A DNA stretch of 64,000 nucleotides from Variovorax paradoxus B4 (GCF_000463015.1 NC_022234.1:1240001-1304000); one strand, 5' to 3'; counted from the stretch's first letter, positions 8,268-17,303 are shown. Numbers and translations are program-made. The notes: a model not told the origin generated them from the letters alone.

Positions 8268-9416
8268 ATGGACCGTCGTACCTTTCTCCACGGCCTTGCG
8301 GCCGCCGCGGCTGCCAGTTCTTCGGCCGTGCGCGCGGCATCGCCGCTCAACGTGGCCGTCATGCTGCCGATGAGCGGGCCGGCCGGACTCTTCGGCCCCT
8401 CGGCCAAGGCCTGCGCCGAGCTGGCCGTGCAGACGATCAACGCCCGCGGCGGCGTGCTCGGCCGCAACATCAACGCGCTCTTCGGCGATGCCGGGCTGCC
8501 GCCCGCCGAAGCGTCGCAGACCGCGCTCAAGCTCTGGAAAGGGCAGGGCGCACAGGCGGTGATCGGCATGCACGACAGCGCGGTGCGCGGCGCGCTGGTG
8601 GGGCTCTTCAAGGGCCAGGTGCCGTATTTCTACACGCCGGTGTACGAAGGCGGCGAATGCGCGCGCGGCACCTACGTGAACGGCGAGACGCCCGCGCAGC
8701 AGCTCGCGCCGGTGATCCCGTGGCTGGCCTCGGAACGCAAGCCGAAGAAGTGGTACATGATCGGCAACGACTACATCTGGGGCCGCAACACCAACGCCGC
8801 GGCCAAGGGCTACATCGCCCAGACCGGCGCCCAGGTCGTCGGCGACGAGTACCTGCCGTTCACCGCCGACAACTTCGATTCGAGCCTGGCCCGCATCCGC
8901 GACAGCGGCGCGGACGCGGTGCTGGTGTCGCTGGTGGGCGGTGCTTCCGTCACTTTCAACAAGGCCTTCGCGAGCTTCGGGCTGCCCGACAAGGCGATCC
9001 GCCTTGGCACGCTGATCGAGGAGAACACGCTGGCCGGCATCGGCCTGGCCAACGCGCGCAACCTGTATTCGAGCGCGGGCTATTTCGCCAACATCGAGAC
9101 GCCGGCGGCCAAGGCCTTCTCGGACGCCTACTTCAAGCGCTTCGGCGCCCAGGCGCCCGCGCTCAACGGCCTGGCCGAATCGGTCTACGAAGGCTTCCTG
9201 ATGCTGGAGGCGATGGCCGTGCGCGCCAAGTCGCTCGAAGTGGCGAAGCTGGAGCCGGCCAGCGAAGGCGCGGGCTACAACGGCCCGCGCGGCGCCGTCA
9301 CCATGCATGCGCGGCATGTCGACCAGGACATCTACCTCGCCGACGTGGGCGACAAGGGCTTTCGCGTCGTGAAGACCTTCCCGCGCATCGCGTCGGGCCA
9401 ATCCTGCAAGGCGTGA
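8268..9416 (+). CDS. Amide/urea-type ABC transporter substrate-binding protein
   Basis: 382-residue periplasmic binding protein of the branched-chain amino acid/amide class (Peripla_BP_6/5). The N-terminus MDRRTFLHG is a twin-arginine-like export signal followed by an Ala-rich hydrophobic segment and an AVRAAS cleavage region. The mature protein begins PLNVAVMLPMSGPAGLFGPS. The internal IGNDYIWGRNTN, YLPFTADNFDSSLARIRDSG and LVGGASVTFNKAF blocks resemble UrtA/FmdD-type receptors more than LivJ. It lies 46 bp after the amidase and 7 bp before the first permease, within one operon. Confidence 0.88.
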   Translation: MDRRTFLHGLAAAAAASSSAVRAASPLNVAVMLPMSGPAGLFGPSAKACAELAVQTINARGGVLGRNINALFGDAGLPPAEASQTALKLWKGQGAQAVIGMHDSAVRGALVGLFKGQVPYFYTPVYEGGECARGTYVNGETPAQQLAPVIPWLASERKPKKWYMIGNDYIWGRNTNAAAKGYIAQTGAQVVGDEYLPFTADNFDSSLARIRDSGADAVLVSLVGGASVTFNKAFASFGLPDKAIRLGTLIEENTLAGIGLANARNLYSSAGYFANIETPAAKAFSDAYFKRFGAQAPALNGLAESVYEGFLMLEAMAVRAKSLEVAKLEPASEGAGYNGPRGAVTMHARHVDQDIYLADVGDKGFRVVKTFPRIASGQSCKA

Positions 9417-9423
9417 CGGTGCG

Positions 9424-10278
9424 ATGGACACCAGCTGGCTGCTGCACGCGCTGAACCTCGCCTACGAATTGGCGACACTGGGCCTTACCACGCTCGGCCT
9501 CGCGGTGGTGTTCGGCCTGCTCGGCGTGATGAACATGGCGCATGGCGAGTTCGTGATGCTGGGTGCCTACGCGGTCGTGACCGTGCAGGCCTGGGGCTGG
9601 CCGATCGCCACGGCCATGCCGCTGGCCATGCTCGTGTGCGGCGTGCTGGGCTATGCGGTGGAGCGCTGGCTGATCCGCCCGCTGTACGCGCGGCCTTTCG
9701 ACACATTGCTGGCCACCTGGGGTCTGGCAATGGTCATGCGCAAGACGGTCGAGGCGGTGTACGGGCGCGGCTACCGCAACGTCGAGAGCACGCTGGGCGC
9801 GCCGGTCGACCTGGGCGGCGTGCAGTACCCGGGCTACCGGCTCGCGCTGATCGCGCTGGCGGTGGTGCTGATGATCGGCCTCGCGCTCTGGTACCGGCGC
9901 AGCACCATGGGGCTGCGCGTGCGGGCGATGACCGGCAACCCGGTGCTCGCGCAGGCGCTGGGCATCGACACGCGCCGGCTGGCCTCGCAGGCCTTCGTCA
10001 TCGGCGTGGTGCTGGCCGGCGCCGCGGGCGTGCTGCTGGCACCGCTGGTGCGCATCGAGCCCGGCATCGGTGTCGACTACCTGCTCGATTCCTTCTTCGT
10101 GCTGGTGGTCGGCGGGCTCGGCACGCTCGGCGGCTTCGGCGGCGGCGTGGGCGTGATCGGCGGCACCCAGTCCGCCGTCAGCAGCATCGCGGGCCAGACC
10201 AGCGGCTATGCGGTGGTGCTGATTCTCTCGATCCTCTTTCTCTGGTTGAAACCGAATGGACTCTTTGGACGCCGTTGA
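9424..10278 (+). CDS. ABC transporter permease, LivH/UrtB type
   Basis: 284 residues, strongly hydrophobic with about eight membrane segments. It has the family motifs GLAVVFGLLGVMNMAHGEFV near the N-terminus and VVGGLGTLGGFGGGVGVIGG near the end. It forms the translocation pore together with the permease half of the next gene. It starts 7 bp after the receptor gene, and its last 23 bases overlap the start of the next gene, indicating tight translational coupling. Confidence 0.9.
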   Translation: MDTSWLLHALNLAYELATLGLTTLGLAVVFGLLGVMNMAHGEFVMLGAYAVVTVQAWGWPIATAMPLAMLVCGVLGYAVERWLIRPLYARPFDTLLATWGLAMVMRKTVEAVYGRGYRNVESTLGAPVDLGGVQYPGYRLALIALAVVLMIGLALWYRRSTMGLRVRAMTGNPVLAQALGIDTRRLASQAFVIGVVLAGAAGVLLAPLVRIEPGIGVDYLLDSFFVLVVGGLGTLGGFGGGVGVIGGTQSAVSSIAGQTSGYAVVLILSILFLWLKPNGLFGRR

Positions 10279-12064
10279 TGCTTCGCGGGCCGCCGCCGCA
10301 CCGCGGGCTCCCGCGCGCAGGTGGCGCGGGTGGCGCAGTCGAGCGGCCGGGCCGTGGCTGCTCGGCGCGGGGCTGCTGGCCCCGCCCTTCGTGTCGAACG
10401 ATTTCGTCGCCTACCAGATCGCGCTGTTCCTCATCTACGGCATTGCGACGCAAGGCGTGGCGCTGTGCTGGGGGCGACTCGGCTTCCTGCCGCTGGGGCA
10501 TGCGCTGTTCTTCGGCCTGGGCGCCTACCTGGCCGGCGGCATGCTGAAGGCGGCGCAGCAGCAGCCGGCCTGGTTCGCTGCCTTGCCGCTGGCGCTGTTC
10601 GCACCCGCCGCGCTGGCCTACGTGGCGGCGCGGCTGGTGTTCGCGCGCAGCCACCGCAGCGGGCCGTTCTTCTCGCTCATCACCCTGGCGATGACGATGC
10701 TCGGCTTCCTCGCGGCGCAGCAGTGGAGCGCGGTCACCGGCGGCTTCAACGGCATGGCCGACATTCCCGAGCTGCCCGGCACCGAGCGCTACAGCAGCTT
10801 CTACTGGGTGGTCGCGGCCTGCGCGCTGGGCAGCACGCTGCTGATCGCTGCCGTGCTCGGGCGGCCGCTGGGCCTCTTGTGGAGCGCGCTGGCGCAGAAC
10901 GAGGAGCGGCTGCAGCTCTTCGGCTGCGCCACCGACCGCATCAAGGCCGTCGCCTTCGCATTCTCCGCAACGCTCGCAGCCCTGGCCGGCGCGCTGTTCG
11001 CCATGCACCAGGGCATCGTCACACCGCTGACGATGGGCTTCGTGCTGTCCACCGAGTTCGTCATCTGGGCCGCGGTGGGCGGCAAGGCCAGTCCGCTGGG
11101 CGCGCTGCTGGGCGCCGTGTTCGTCGGCTATGCGTCGTCGGAGCTGCGCGACCACTTCGCCTACTGGGAGGTGGCTGTCGGCGCGATCTTCATTCTGGTG
11201 GTGCGGTTCCTGCCCGATGGGCTGGCCGGGTTGGGGCGGCGGTTCTCGGCGCACGCAGAAGAGATTCCGCAGGCGCACAAGACACTGGCACCGGAGGTGA
11301 GGGCGCAGGGGGCCGACGTGCGCCTCGCGTTCGAGCAGGTCGAATCCGCCCAAGGCGGCGTGCGCATCCTCGACGGCCTCACGTTCGACCTGCAGGGCCC
11401 CGGCCTGCGCTGCGTGATCGGACCGAACGGCGCGGGCAAGACCTCGGCCTTCAACGTGATGACCGGCCGCCTGCCGCTGCGCACCGGGCGCATCCGGCTG
11501 GACGGCGCCGACGTGTCGGGCGCCACCGCCTGGCGCGTGGCCCGGCAGGGCGTGGGGCGCAAGCTGCAGATTCCTTCGGTCTTTCCCGGCCTGAGCGTGA
11601 GCCAGAACCTCGATGTCGCGCTGTGGGCGGGCCGCCTGCGTCCCGCGGCGTCATTGCAGCGTGCGCCGTTGGGGTGGGACAGCCCGCTGCGCGGGGAGCT
11701 GCTCGCGCTCTTTCCCGCGCTCGGCAGGCAACTGCACGCGCCGGCCGGCAGCCTCTCGCAGGGTGAGCGGCAGGCACTGGAGTTCGTCATGACCATGCTG
11801 CCGCAGCCCCGCCTCGTGCTGCTCGACGAACCCTGCGCCGGCCTGTCGCCCGCGGAGACGCACCACATGATCGAGGCGATCAAGGCCGCGACCAGGCGCC
11901 TGGGCGCGGCGGCGCTGGTCATCGAGCACGACATCAGCGCGGTGGCCGCCATCGGTGGCGACGTCTACGTGCTGCACCAGGGCAAGCTGCTGGCGCGCGG
12001 TCCGCTGGCGCAGATCCAGGCCGATCCCGCCGTGCGGGCGGTCTATGCGGGAGCGCGCAAATGA
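10256..12064 (+). CDS. Fused ABC permease-ATPase, LivM/UrtC plus LivG/UrtD
   Basis: 602 residues. Residues about 30-330 are a LivM/UrtC-type permease (GVALCWGRLGFLPLGHALFF, FVIWAAVGGKASPLGALLGA). Residues about 355-602 are an ABC ATPase with Walker A GPNGAGKTS, signature LSQGERQALE and Walker B LVLLDEPCAGLSP. The signature variant resembles UrtD-type proteins (LSHGE/LSQGE) rather than classical LivG. The two halves are usually separate genes; here a roughly 25-residue charged linker joins them. Overlaps with both neighbours (23 bp and 4 bp) show an intact operon. A frame error creating the fusion is unlikely because the linker is in frame and GC-typical. Confidence 0.9.
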   Translation: MDSLDAVDASRAAAAPRAPARRWRGWRSRAAGPWLLGAGLLAPPFVSNDFVAYQIALFLIYGIATQGVALCWGRLGFLPLGHALFFGLGAYLAGGMLKAAQQQPAWFAALPLALFAPAALAYVAARLVFARSHRSGPFFSLITLAMTMLGFLAAQQWSAVTGGFNGMADIPELPGTERYSSFYWVVAACALGSTLLIAAVLGRPLGLLWSALAQNEERLQLFGCATDRIKAVAFAFSATLAALAGALFAMHQGIVTPLTMGFVLSTEFVIWAAVGGKASPLGALLGAVFVGYASSELRDHFAYWEVAVGAIFILVVRFLPDGLAGLGRRFSAHAEEIPQAHKTLAPEVRAQGADVRLAFEQVESAQGGVRILDGLTFDLQGPGLRCVIGPNGAGKTSAFNVMTGRLPLRTGRIRLDGADVSGATAWRVARQGVGRKLQIPSVFPGLSVSQNLDVALWAGRLRPAASLQRAPLGWDSPLRGELLALFPALGRQLHAPAGSLSQGERQALEFVMTMLPQPRLVLLDEPCAGLSPAETHHMIEAIKAATRRLGAAALVIEHDISAVAAIGGDVYVLHQGKLLARGPLAQIQADPAVRAVYAGARK

Positions 12065-12756
12065 GCACGCCGCTGCTGGTTTTCGACGATGTGGTCTGCG
12101 GCTACGGCGACACCATGGTGCTGCGCGGCCTCGCGGGCACTGTCGGCGCGGGGCGCGTGCTCGGCGTGCTGGGCCGCAACGGCGTGGGCAAGACGACGCT
12201 CATGCGCGCGCTCAGCGGCTTTCTTCCGCTGCAGCGGGGCAGGGTGACGCTCGCCGGGCGCGACCTGGCGCGCGTGCCGCCGCAGCAGCGGCTGGCCGCG
12301 GGCATGGCCTATGCGCCGCAGGAGGACGTGGTCTTCGGCGACCTCAGCGTGAGCGAGAACCTCTGGCTGCACCTGCGCGGCCGCGACGGCCAGCGCTACG
12401 CCGCCTGCCTCGAGGCATTTCCGCGCCTGGCCGAGCGCATGCAGCAGCGCGCCGGTTCGCTCAGCGGCGGCGAGCGCAAGCTGCTCTCCTTCACGCGCAC
12501 CCTCGGGCTGCGCGCGCCGCTCAGCATCCTCGACGAGCCCACCGAGGGCGTGCAGCCGGAGAACATCGAGCGCATGGTCCGGCTGGTTGGCGCGCGCAAG
12601 GCCGAGGGTGCGTCGTTCGTCATCGTCGAGCAGAACCTGGAGTTCCTGCTGTCTGTGGCCGACGACATCCTGGCCATCGACCATGGCGAATGCTCGCTGG
12701 CGGGGCCGGCCAGCGAGCTGCCGCGCGAGACGCTGGAGGCGCACCTGGTGGTCTGA
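12061..12756 (+). CDS. ABC transporter ATPase, LivF/UrtE type
   Basis: 231 residues. Walker A is GRNGVGKTTLM, the signature LSGGERKLLSF, and Walker B LSILDEPTEGVQPENI. The PTEGVQP loop is typical of UrtE/LivF proteins. Its ATG overlaps the previous stop codon by 4 bp. It completes a five-component importer (receptor, permease, fused permease-ATPase, ATPase) for the amide operon. Confidence 0.9.
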   Translation: MSTPLLVFDDVVCGYGDTMVLRGLAGTVGAGRVLGVLGRNGVGKTTLMRALSGFLPLQRGRVTLAGRDLARVPPQQRLAAGMAYAPQEDVVFGDLSVSENLWLHLRGRDGQRYAACLEAFPRLAERMQQRAGSLSGGERKLLSFTRTLGLRAPLSILDEPTEGVQPENIERMVRLVGARKAEGASFVIVEQNLEFLLSVADDILAIDHGECSLAGPASELPRETLEAHLVV

Positions 12757-12798
12757 CTGCCGCCGGTCTGTGGCACATTCCAGCCTCCGGCAAGAACC

Positions 12799-13695
12799 AT
12801 GAGCCATCTGGACCTCAACCTCGTTCGCGTGTTCGTCGCGATCTATGAAACGCGCAGCGTGACGCAGGCGGCGGAGCGGCTCGACGTCACGCAGCCGACC
12901 ATCAGCTACGGCCTCGCGAAGCTGCGCAAGGTGTATGCCGACCGCCTGTTCATGCGCGGCAGCGACGGCCTGATGCCCACCAGCCTGGCGGAACAGCTGT
13001 TCGAGCGCTACCGGGAGGCGCTGACCACCGTCGAGAGCACCCTCGAGCAGAACATCGCCTTCGACCCGCTGCGCTCGACGCGGCGCTTTCGCCTTGCGAT
13101 GTCGGACATCGGCGTGCTGTATTTCGTGCCGCCGCTGTTGCGCAGGTTCCAGGAGTCGGCGCCGCACATCGAGATCGACATCGTGCAGATTCCGGATGCG
13201 CTGGGCGAAGACCTGTCGGTCGGGCGGCTCGACATGGCCATCGGCAACATCCCGGCGCTGGCATCTCCCATGCACAGCGTGCTGCTGTTTCGTGAGCATT
13301 ACGTGTGCCTGATGTCGGCCAACCATCCGACCATCGGCGAGCGCATGAGCCTGAAGGAGTTCTCGTCGGCGCGGCACGTGATGGTGTCTTCACCGCGCTC
13401 GGGCCACTTCCTGATCGAGGAGGCGCTGGCCGAGCGCGGCATCAACCGCAACATCGTGGCGCGCGTGCCCCAGTTCACCGTGCTGCCGCAGCTGTTGTCG
13501 CAGAGCGACCTGCTGGTGCTGCTGCCTTCGCGCGTGGCAAGCCTCTACGTGTTGCAGGGCGGGCTGAAGGCGCTGCCGCTGCCCGTGCCGCTGCCGGACT
13601 TCCAGGTGCAGGCCCATTGGCATGCGCGGCAGGAGTACAGCGCGGCCCACCGCTGGCTGGTCGAAGAGATCGTGCAGACGCTCGGCAAGCTTTGA
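12799..13695 (+). CDS. LysR-family transcriptional regulator
   Basis: 298 residues. The N-terminal winged HTH is LNLVRVFVAIYETRSVTQAA, followed by LDVTQPTISYGLAKLRK. An effector-binding domain occupies residues about 95-295. The domain layout and the FMRGSDGLMPTS segment after the wing resemble the NahR/NodD/PnbR side of the family, which often senses aromatic compounds. It follows the amide transporter by 42 bp on the same strand, so it may be cotranscribed with it, unlike the usual divergent arrangement. It may also act on the mandelate operon beyond the hipBA pair; that is speculation. Confidence 0.88.
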   Translation: MSHLDLNLVRVFVAIYETRSVTQAAERLDVTQPTISYGLAKLRKVYADRLFMRGSDGLMPTSLAEQLFERYREALTTVESTLEQNIAFDPLRSTRRFRLAMSDIGVLYFVPPLLRRFQESAPHIEIDIVQIPDALGEDLSVGRLDMAIGNIPALASPMHSVLLFREHYVCLMSANHPTIGERMSLKEFSSARHVMVSSPRSGHFLIEEALAERGINRNIVARVPQFTVLPQLLSQSDLLVLLPSRVASLYVLQGGLKALPLPVPLPDFQVQAHWHARQEYSAAHRWLVEEIVQTLGKL

Positions 13696-13707
13696 GCGTT
13701 CGACCGC

Positions 13708-15057
13708 CTAGAAAGCGGGCATCGCCTCCAGCGCCTTGGCGGAACGCACAAGGCCTTCGAGAATCCTGTGGGACACCGCGGCCGGAAAGTGCGCAGGCAG
13801 GCGCGCGCCGATGCGGTCGATCACGCCCGGCGTTGCCGAGAGCACGCGCTGGATGAGGCTCTCCGCGTCCGGCCCGTAGTGGCACTTCTGCGCCATGGCA
13901 TTGAAATGACGCCGCTGGATGGTCTTGAACTGGTAGTGCTTGCTCTTGCCGATCAGGGCCATGGCCAGCTTGGCCTCGTGCTTGGAGAACTGGTTCGGCC
14001 CGTTGCCCTCCACGGGCCAGATGGACATCACGTCGTAGACGGGTGTCAGCCTGTAGCGGCCCATCGGCAACCATGCGATGCTGAAGTTCTTCGCATGCCC
14101 GTCGGGCGCGCCGAGCATCCAGAAGAGCAACTGCACGGTGATGAGCGTGGCCAGGTCCTGCTGGGCATCGACCGAGCTTCGAAGCACCCCTGCCAGGTCG
14201 ACCATGCCGGGACCACCATCGGCCTCGTACTTCAGGTGCGGCGGCTTGCCCAGGGCCTGGCAGAAGTCTTCCTGCGGCAGGCGCAGCCACCAGTGGCCGG
14301 ACGAGTGCAACCTGCGATCGAAGCGCTCGACGGCCAGCACCTTCTGCGAGCCGAAGCGCAGGACAGCCGTGCGGGGCACGGGTATGCCGTACTCCTGCAG
14401 GATGTTCAGGCAAAGCCATTCGTTTTCCACCGAGGTGCTGAAGTCGGCTTTGCGGTGGCCGACCAGGCCCAGCGGCAACTTCAGGATGTGCGTGGTGGGC
14501 GTCGAGCCGTGCGGGCGGAACCATTGGCCCTCGTGCCACAGCAGCGCGGTCTTCTCCTGGGCGCCGGCCAGGGAGATGCGCAACTCGTCTTCGGGTGCGG
14601 ATTGCGCAGCAAACCTGCCGGGGTCGACGGTCTGCTGCAGCAGCTTCTCGACGTCGGCCTCACTCATCGCCTCGCCCTCGATGCGTTCGACATCCGCCGG
14701 GCCGTCGTCCTCGCCCAGCAGCTGGATGGCGCCCACGCAATCGCGGCCGATGGCCTGCAGGAGGTCGAAGGGCTGCGTCGTGCGCGTCCTGAAGCGGCTC
14801 GCGATGCGCTCTCGAATGGGCTGGCTGTCGGGCAGCAGGTTGTCGAAGTAGTTCTGGACGACCGGGCCCTTGTGGATGAAGCCGCCGACCAGCGGCAAGG
14901 AGAGCGAGAGCGGGCGCCCTGTCGGCGAGCCGACCCAGGCGTCGTCGTAGCGCAACTCGTCCGCCCCGCGCGCAGGAATGCGCCAGGTGCCGACGCGCTC
15001 GCCGTTGGCCCAGATGGAAAGCGCCGGCATGTTCGATGTACGCGCCATGCTCACCAC
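13708..15057 (-). CDS. hipA: HipA-type serine/threonine kinase toxin
   Basis: 449 residues from a GTG at 15055-15057 (an ATG three codons later is possible), matching E. coli HipA length. Family features are PLSLSLPL near the N-terminus and the P-loop region DELRISLAGAQEKTALL, with Ser162 at the position of the autophosphorylated Ser150. The catalytic loop is GAPDGHAKNFSI (Asp319, Asn324), and the metal-binding motif YDVMS (Asp342). HipA kinases phosphorylate translation factors such as glutamyl-tRNA synthetase and induce growth arrest. All catalytic residues are present. The gene overlaps hipB by 7 bp, the usual coupled order antitoxin then toxin. Confidence 0.93.
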   Translation of the reverse strand: MVSMARTSNMPALSIWANGERVGTWRIPARGADELRYDDAWVGSPTGRPLSLSLPLVGGFIHKGPVVQNYFDNLLPDSQPIRERIASRFRTRTTQPFDLLQAIGRDCVGAIQLLGEDDGPADVERIEGEAMSEADVEKLLQQTVDPGRFAAQSAPEDELRISLAGAQEKTALLWHEGQWFRPHGSTPTTHILKLPLGLVGHRKADFSTSVENEWLCLNILQEYGIPVPRTAVLRFGSQKVLAVERFDRRLHSSGHWWLRLPQEDFCQALGKPPHLKYEADGGPGMVDLAGVLRSSVDAQQDLATLITVQLLFWMLGAPDGHAKNFSIAWLPMGRYRLTPVYDVMSIWPVEGNGPNQFSKHEAKLAMALIGKSKHYQFKTIQRRHFNAMAQKCHYGPDAESLIQRVLSATPGVIDRIGARLPAHFPAAVSHRILEGLVRSAKALEAMPAF

Positions 15058-15356
15058 TCTGAAGCGGGCGGCTCGCTGGCGACATGCCTTGGGCCTGGGT
15101 GGTCGGCATCTGATGCTTGCGCAGTCGAGCGCTTCGCCGGATTCTTCGAGCCGACCAGCATCTCGAGGCCCAGCACGCCGAAGAGCGCCAGCAGTTGCTC
15201 CAGGCTCACCGAGCCGGGGTTGAGCTCCATGTGGGACATGCGGCTCTGGCTGATGCCGAGCCGCTCGGCCAGCTTCACCTGAGAGATGCCTGCTTCCTTG
15301 CGGGCCGCCTTGAGGAGCACGCCGAGCTGCGATGGAACCGAGAGGACTTGCTGCAT
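15051..15356 (-). CDS. hipB: HipB-type XRE antitoxin
   Basis: 101 residues from the ATG at 15354-15356 (MQQVLSVPSQLGVLLKAARK). The open frame extends to a TTG at 15425, but that would run through the operator array, so the ATG is preferred. The XRE HTH is KEAGISQVKLAERLGISQSR, followed by MSHMELNPGSVSLEQLL. HipB binds operator DNA, sequesters HipA and represses the operon. Three GGTAW-N8-WTACC dyads lie directly upstream, exactly the operator geometry known for E. coli hipBA (TATCC-N8-GGATA). Confidence 0.92.
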   Translation of the reverse strand: MQQVLSVPSQLGVLLKAARKEAGISQVKLAERLGISQSRMSHMELNPGSVSLEQLLALFGVLGLEMLVGSKNPAKRSTAQASDADHPGPRHVASEPPASEW

Positions 15357-15374
15357 GGGAATACCAACGAAGTG

Positions 15375-15460
15375 GGTAACTCGCAGTTTACCGATATGAG
15401 GGGTATCCGGCAAAATACCTATCAAATGGGTAATTCAGTGGATACCCACGACATGGGTAT
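15375..15460. promoter_or_regulatory. hipBA operator array, 27-bp period
   Basis: Three inverted repeats of form GGTAW-N8-WTACC occupy 15375-15392 (GGTAA..TTACC), 15402-15419 (GGTAT..ATACC) and 15429-15446 (GGTAA..ATACC). A fourth left half-site GGTAT lies at 15456-15460. Start-to-start spacing is 27 bp each time. They precede the hipB ATG by 19 bp and end just short of the mdlA stop codon. HipB binding is inferred from the resemblance to the known hip operator. Confidence 0.8.
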
Positions 15461-15468
15461 GTTGTCCT

Positions 15469-16563
15469 CTAGACGAGGTACTGGCGCACCGCCTCCTCGT
15501 TCCACGCGATGCCGGTGCCAGGCTCCGGCGGCGCGATGGCTGTGCCGTCCGCAAAGGCCAGGGGCCGCGCCAGCACCGGCGCCGCGAGGTCCATGCGCTC
15601 GAGCAGGTGCCGTGTCGGCGTGACGGCCAGCAGGTGCACGCTGACCTCCTGGAAGATGTGGCTCGACATCGGCACACCGTGCGATTGCGCCAGCGCCGCG
15701 GCGCGCAGCCAGCCGGTCACGCCGCCGATCTTCATCGCGTCGGGCATGGCGAGGTCGCAGGCACCGGCCTGCAGCGCCTTGGCCATCTCGCCGGGGCCGC
15801 ACCAGTTCTCGCCCATCTGGATCGGCAGGCGCACCTGCTCGCGGATGCGCGCGTGGCCGGCATAGTCTTCCTGCAGCGTGGGCTCCTCGACCCAGCCGAT
15901 GCCTTCGTCCTCCAGCGCGCGGATGCGGCGCACCGCCTCGACGGCCGTCAGGCCCTGGTTGTAGTCGACCAGCAGTTGCGTGTCCTCGCCGATCACGCCG
16001 CGCAGCGCGCGAACGATGGCCAGGTCCTCGGCCAGCGTGGCATAGCCGATCTTCGTCTTGATGGCCTGGAAGCCTTGGGCCATCGCCCCTTCCGCTCGCG
16101 CCACGCCGAGTTCGCGGCCGTCCATGCTGTGGCTGTCATAGGCCGCGATGGCGCGGCGGGTGCCGCCCAGCAATTCCACCAGCGGCATGTTGCGCACCTT
16201 GGCCAGCGCATCCCACGCCGCCATGTCGAGGCCCGCGCTCGCCATGAGCGCAATGCCGGTGCGCCCGAGCAGGCGCAGCCGCTGCGCGAGCAACTGGTCG
16301 AGGTCGACCGGCGCAAGCGCCTGGCCCTTGAGCACGCCGCCCAGCGTCAGCAGCATGCGACGCGTGGCCCGCAGGGCGAGCGGCGTGTAGGTGAAAACGT
16401 AGGCATGGCCGACGGCGCCCTGGTTGGTGTGCAGGTCGATCAACACCAGCGGGGCGGTCGCCACCACGCCGACGCTGGTGCGCACGGGGTGCTCGAGCGG
16501 CACGTTGACCGCGCGCGCCTGCACGTCGGTGATCAACAGGCCGGGATCGGTGGGCATGTTCAT
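15469..16563 (-). CDS. mdlA: Mandelate racemase
   Basis: 364 residues, enolase superfamily. It interconverts (R)- and (S)-mandelate. Every mechanistic residue of Pseudomonas putida mandelate racemase is present at a constant offset of +5: the base pair in IKTKIGY (Lys169, Lys171), the metal ligands Asp200 (DYN), Glu226 (EEP) and Glu252 (GEN), the Asp275-His302 dyad (MPDAMKIGG, SSHIFQE) and Glu322. Extended identity around AVNVPLEHPVRTSVG, TAPLVLIDL and LAMPDAMKIGGVTGW makes a true racemase more likely than a general sugar-acid dehydratase. Its ATG has an AAGGAGA site and lies 11 bp after the last transporter gene, so it is the last gene of the mandelate operon. Confidence 0.87.
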   Translation of the reverse strand: MNMPTDPGLLITDVQARAVNVPLEHPVRTSVGVVATAPLVLIDLHTNQGAVGHAYVFTYTPLALRATRRMLLTLGGVLKGQALAPVDLDQLLAQRLRLLGRTGIALMASAGLDMAAWDALAKVRNMPLVELLGGTRRAIAAYDSHSMDGRELGVARAEGAMAQGFQAIKTKIGYATLAEDLAIVRALRGVIGEDTQLLVDYNQGLTAVEAVRRIRALEDEGIGWVEEPTLQEDYAGHARIREQVRLPIQMGENWCGPGEMAKALQAGACDLAMPDAMKIGGVTGWLRAAALAQSHGVPMSSHIFQEVSVHLLAVTPTRHLLERMDLAAPVLARPLAFADGTAIAPPEPGTGIAWNEEAVRQYLV

Positions 16564-16574
16564 TCGCTTCTCCT

Positions 16575-17303
16575 TCACAGTCCGAGGTAGGCGGCCTTCA
16601 CGCGCTCGTCGCGCAGCAGCTGCGCGGCCGGGCCGCCGAGCGTGATGGTGCCGGTTTCCAGCACATAGCCGACGTCGGCCACCGACAGCGCGGCGTGCGC
16701 GTTCTGCTCCACCAGCAGGATCGGGATGCCCTGCGCCTTCAGCCGCGCGATCACGCCGAAGATCTCCTTCACCAGCAGCGGCGCCAGGCCCATCGAAGGT
16801 TCGTCGAGCAGCAGCACCTTGGGCTCGCTCATCAGGGCGCGGGCAATGGCCAGCATCTGCTGCTGGCCGCCCGAGAGCGTGCCGGCGGCGAGCAGGCGCT
16901 TCTCCTGCAGGATGGGAAACAGGGCGTACATCTCTTCCATGCGCTGCTGGCGGCGTTCGGGGCGGGTGTAGCTGCCCAGCAGCAGGTTGTCCTGCACGGA
17001 GAGCGGCCCGAAGACCTGCCGGCCTTCCAGCACCTGCGACAGCCCGGCGCGCACGCGCGCGTCGGCGCTCTCGCGGCCGATCTCTCGGCCGAACAGGCTC
17101 ACGCTGCCTGCGCTGGGCTTGATGAGGCCGGAGAGCGCGCGCAGCAGCGTCGTCTTGCCCGCGCCGTTGGCGCCGATCAGCGCCACCAGTTCGCCGCGGC
17201 CGAGCCGCAGGTCGATGCCGTGCAGCGCCTCGATGCGGCCGTAGCCGGCGAAGAGGCCGCGCACTTCGAGCGCGGCGCTGCTGCCGGTAGTTGCGCTGCT
17301 CAT
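16575..17303 (-). CDS. livF: ABC transporter ATPase, LivF type
   Basis: 242 residues. Walker A is GANGAGKTTLLRAL, the signature LSGGQQQMLAIARAL, Walker B VLLLDEPSMGLAP and the switch LLVEQN. It energises import through the LivH/LivM pore encoded upstream. It overlaps livG by 4 bp. Being sandwiched between mandelate catabolic genes suggests the importer carries mandelate or a related aromatic acid rather than leucine. Confidence 0.9.
   Translation of the reverse strand: MSSATTGSSAALEVRGLFAGYGRIEALHGIDLRLGRGELVALIGANGAGKTTLLRALSGLIKPSAGSVSLFGREIGRESADARVRAGLSQVLEGRQVFGPLSVQDNLLLGSYTRPERRQQRMEEMYALFPILQEKRLLAAGTLSGGQQQMLAIARALMSEPKVLLLDEPSMGLAPLLVKEIFGVIARLKAQGIPILLVEQNAHAALSVADVGYVLETGTITLGGPAAQLLRDERVKAAYLGL

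Noticed and set aside
15357..15425. Longer HipB starting at TTG 15425
   Set aside because: The extra 23 residues would be encoded by the operator dyads and precede the normal HipB N-terminus; the ATG at 15356 fits family length.
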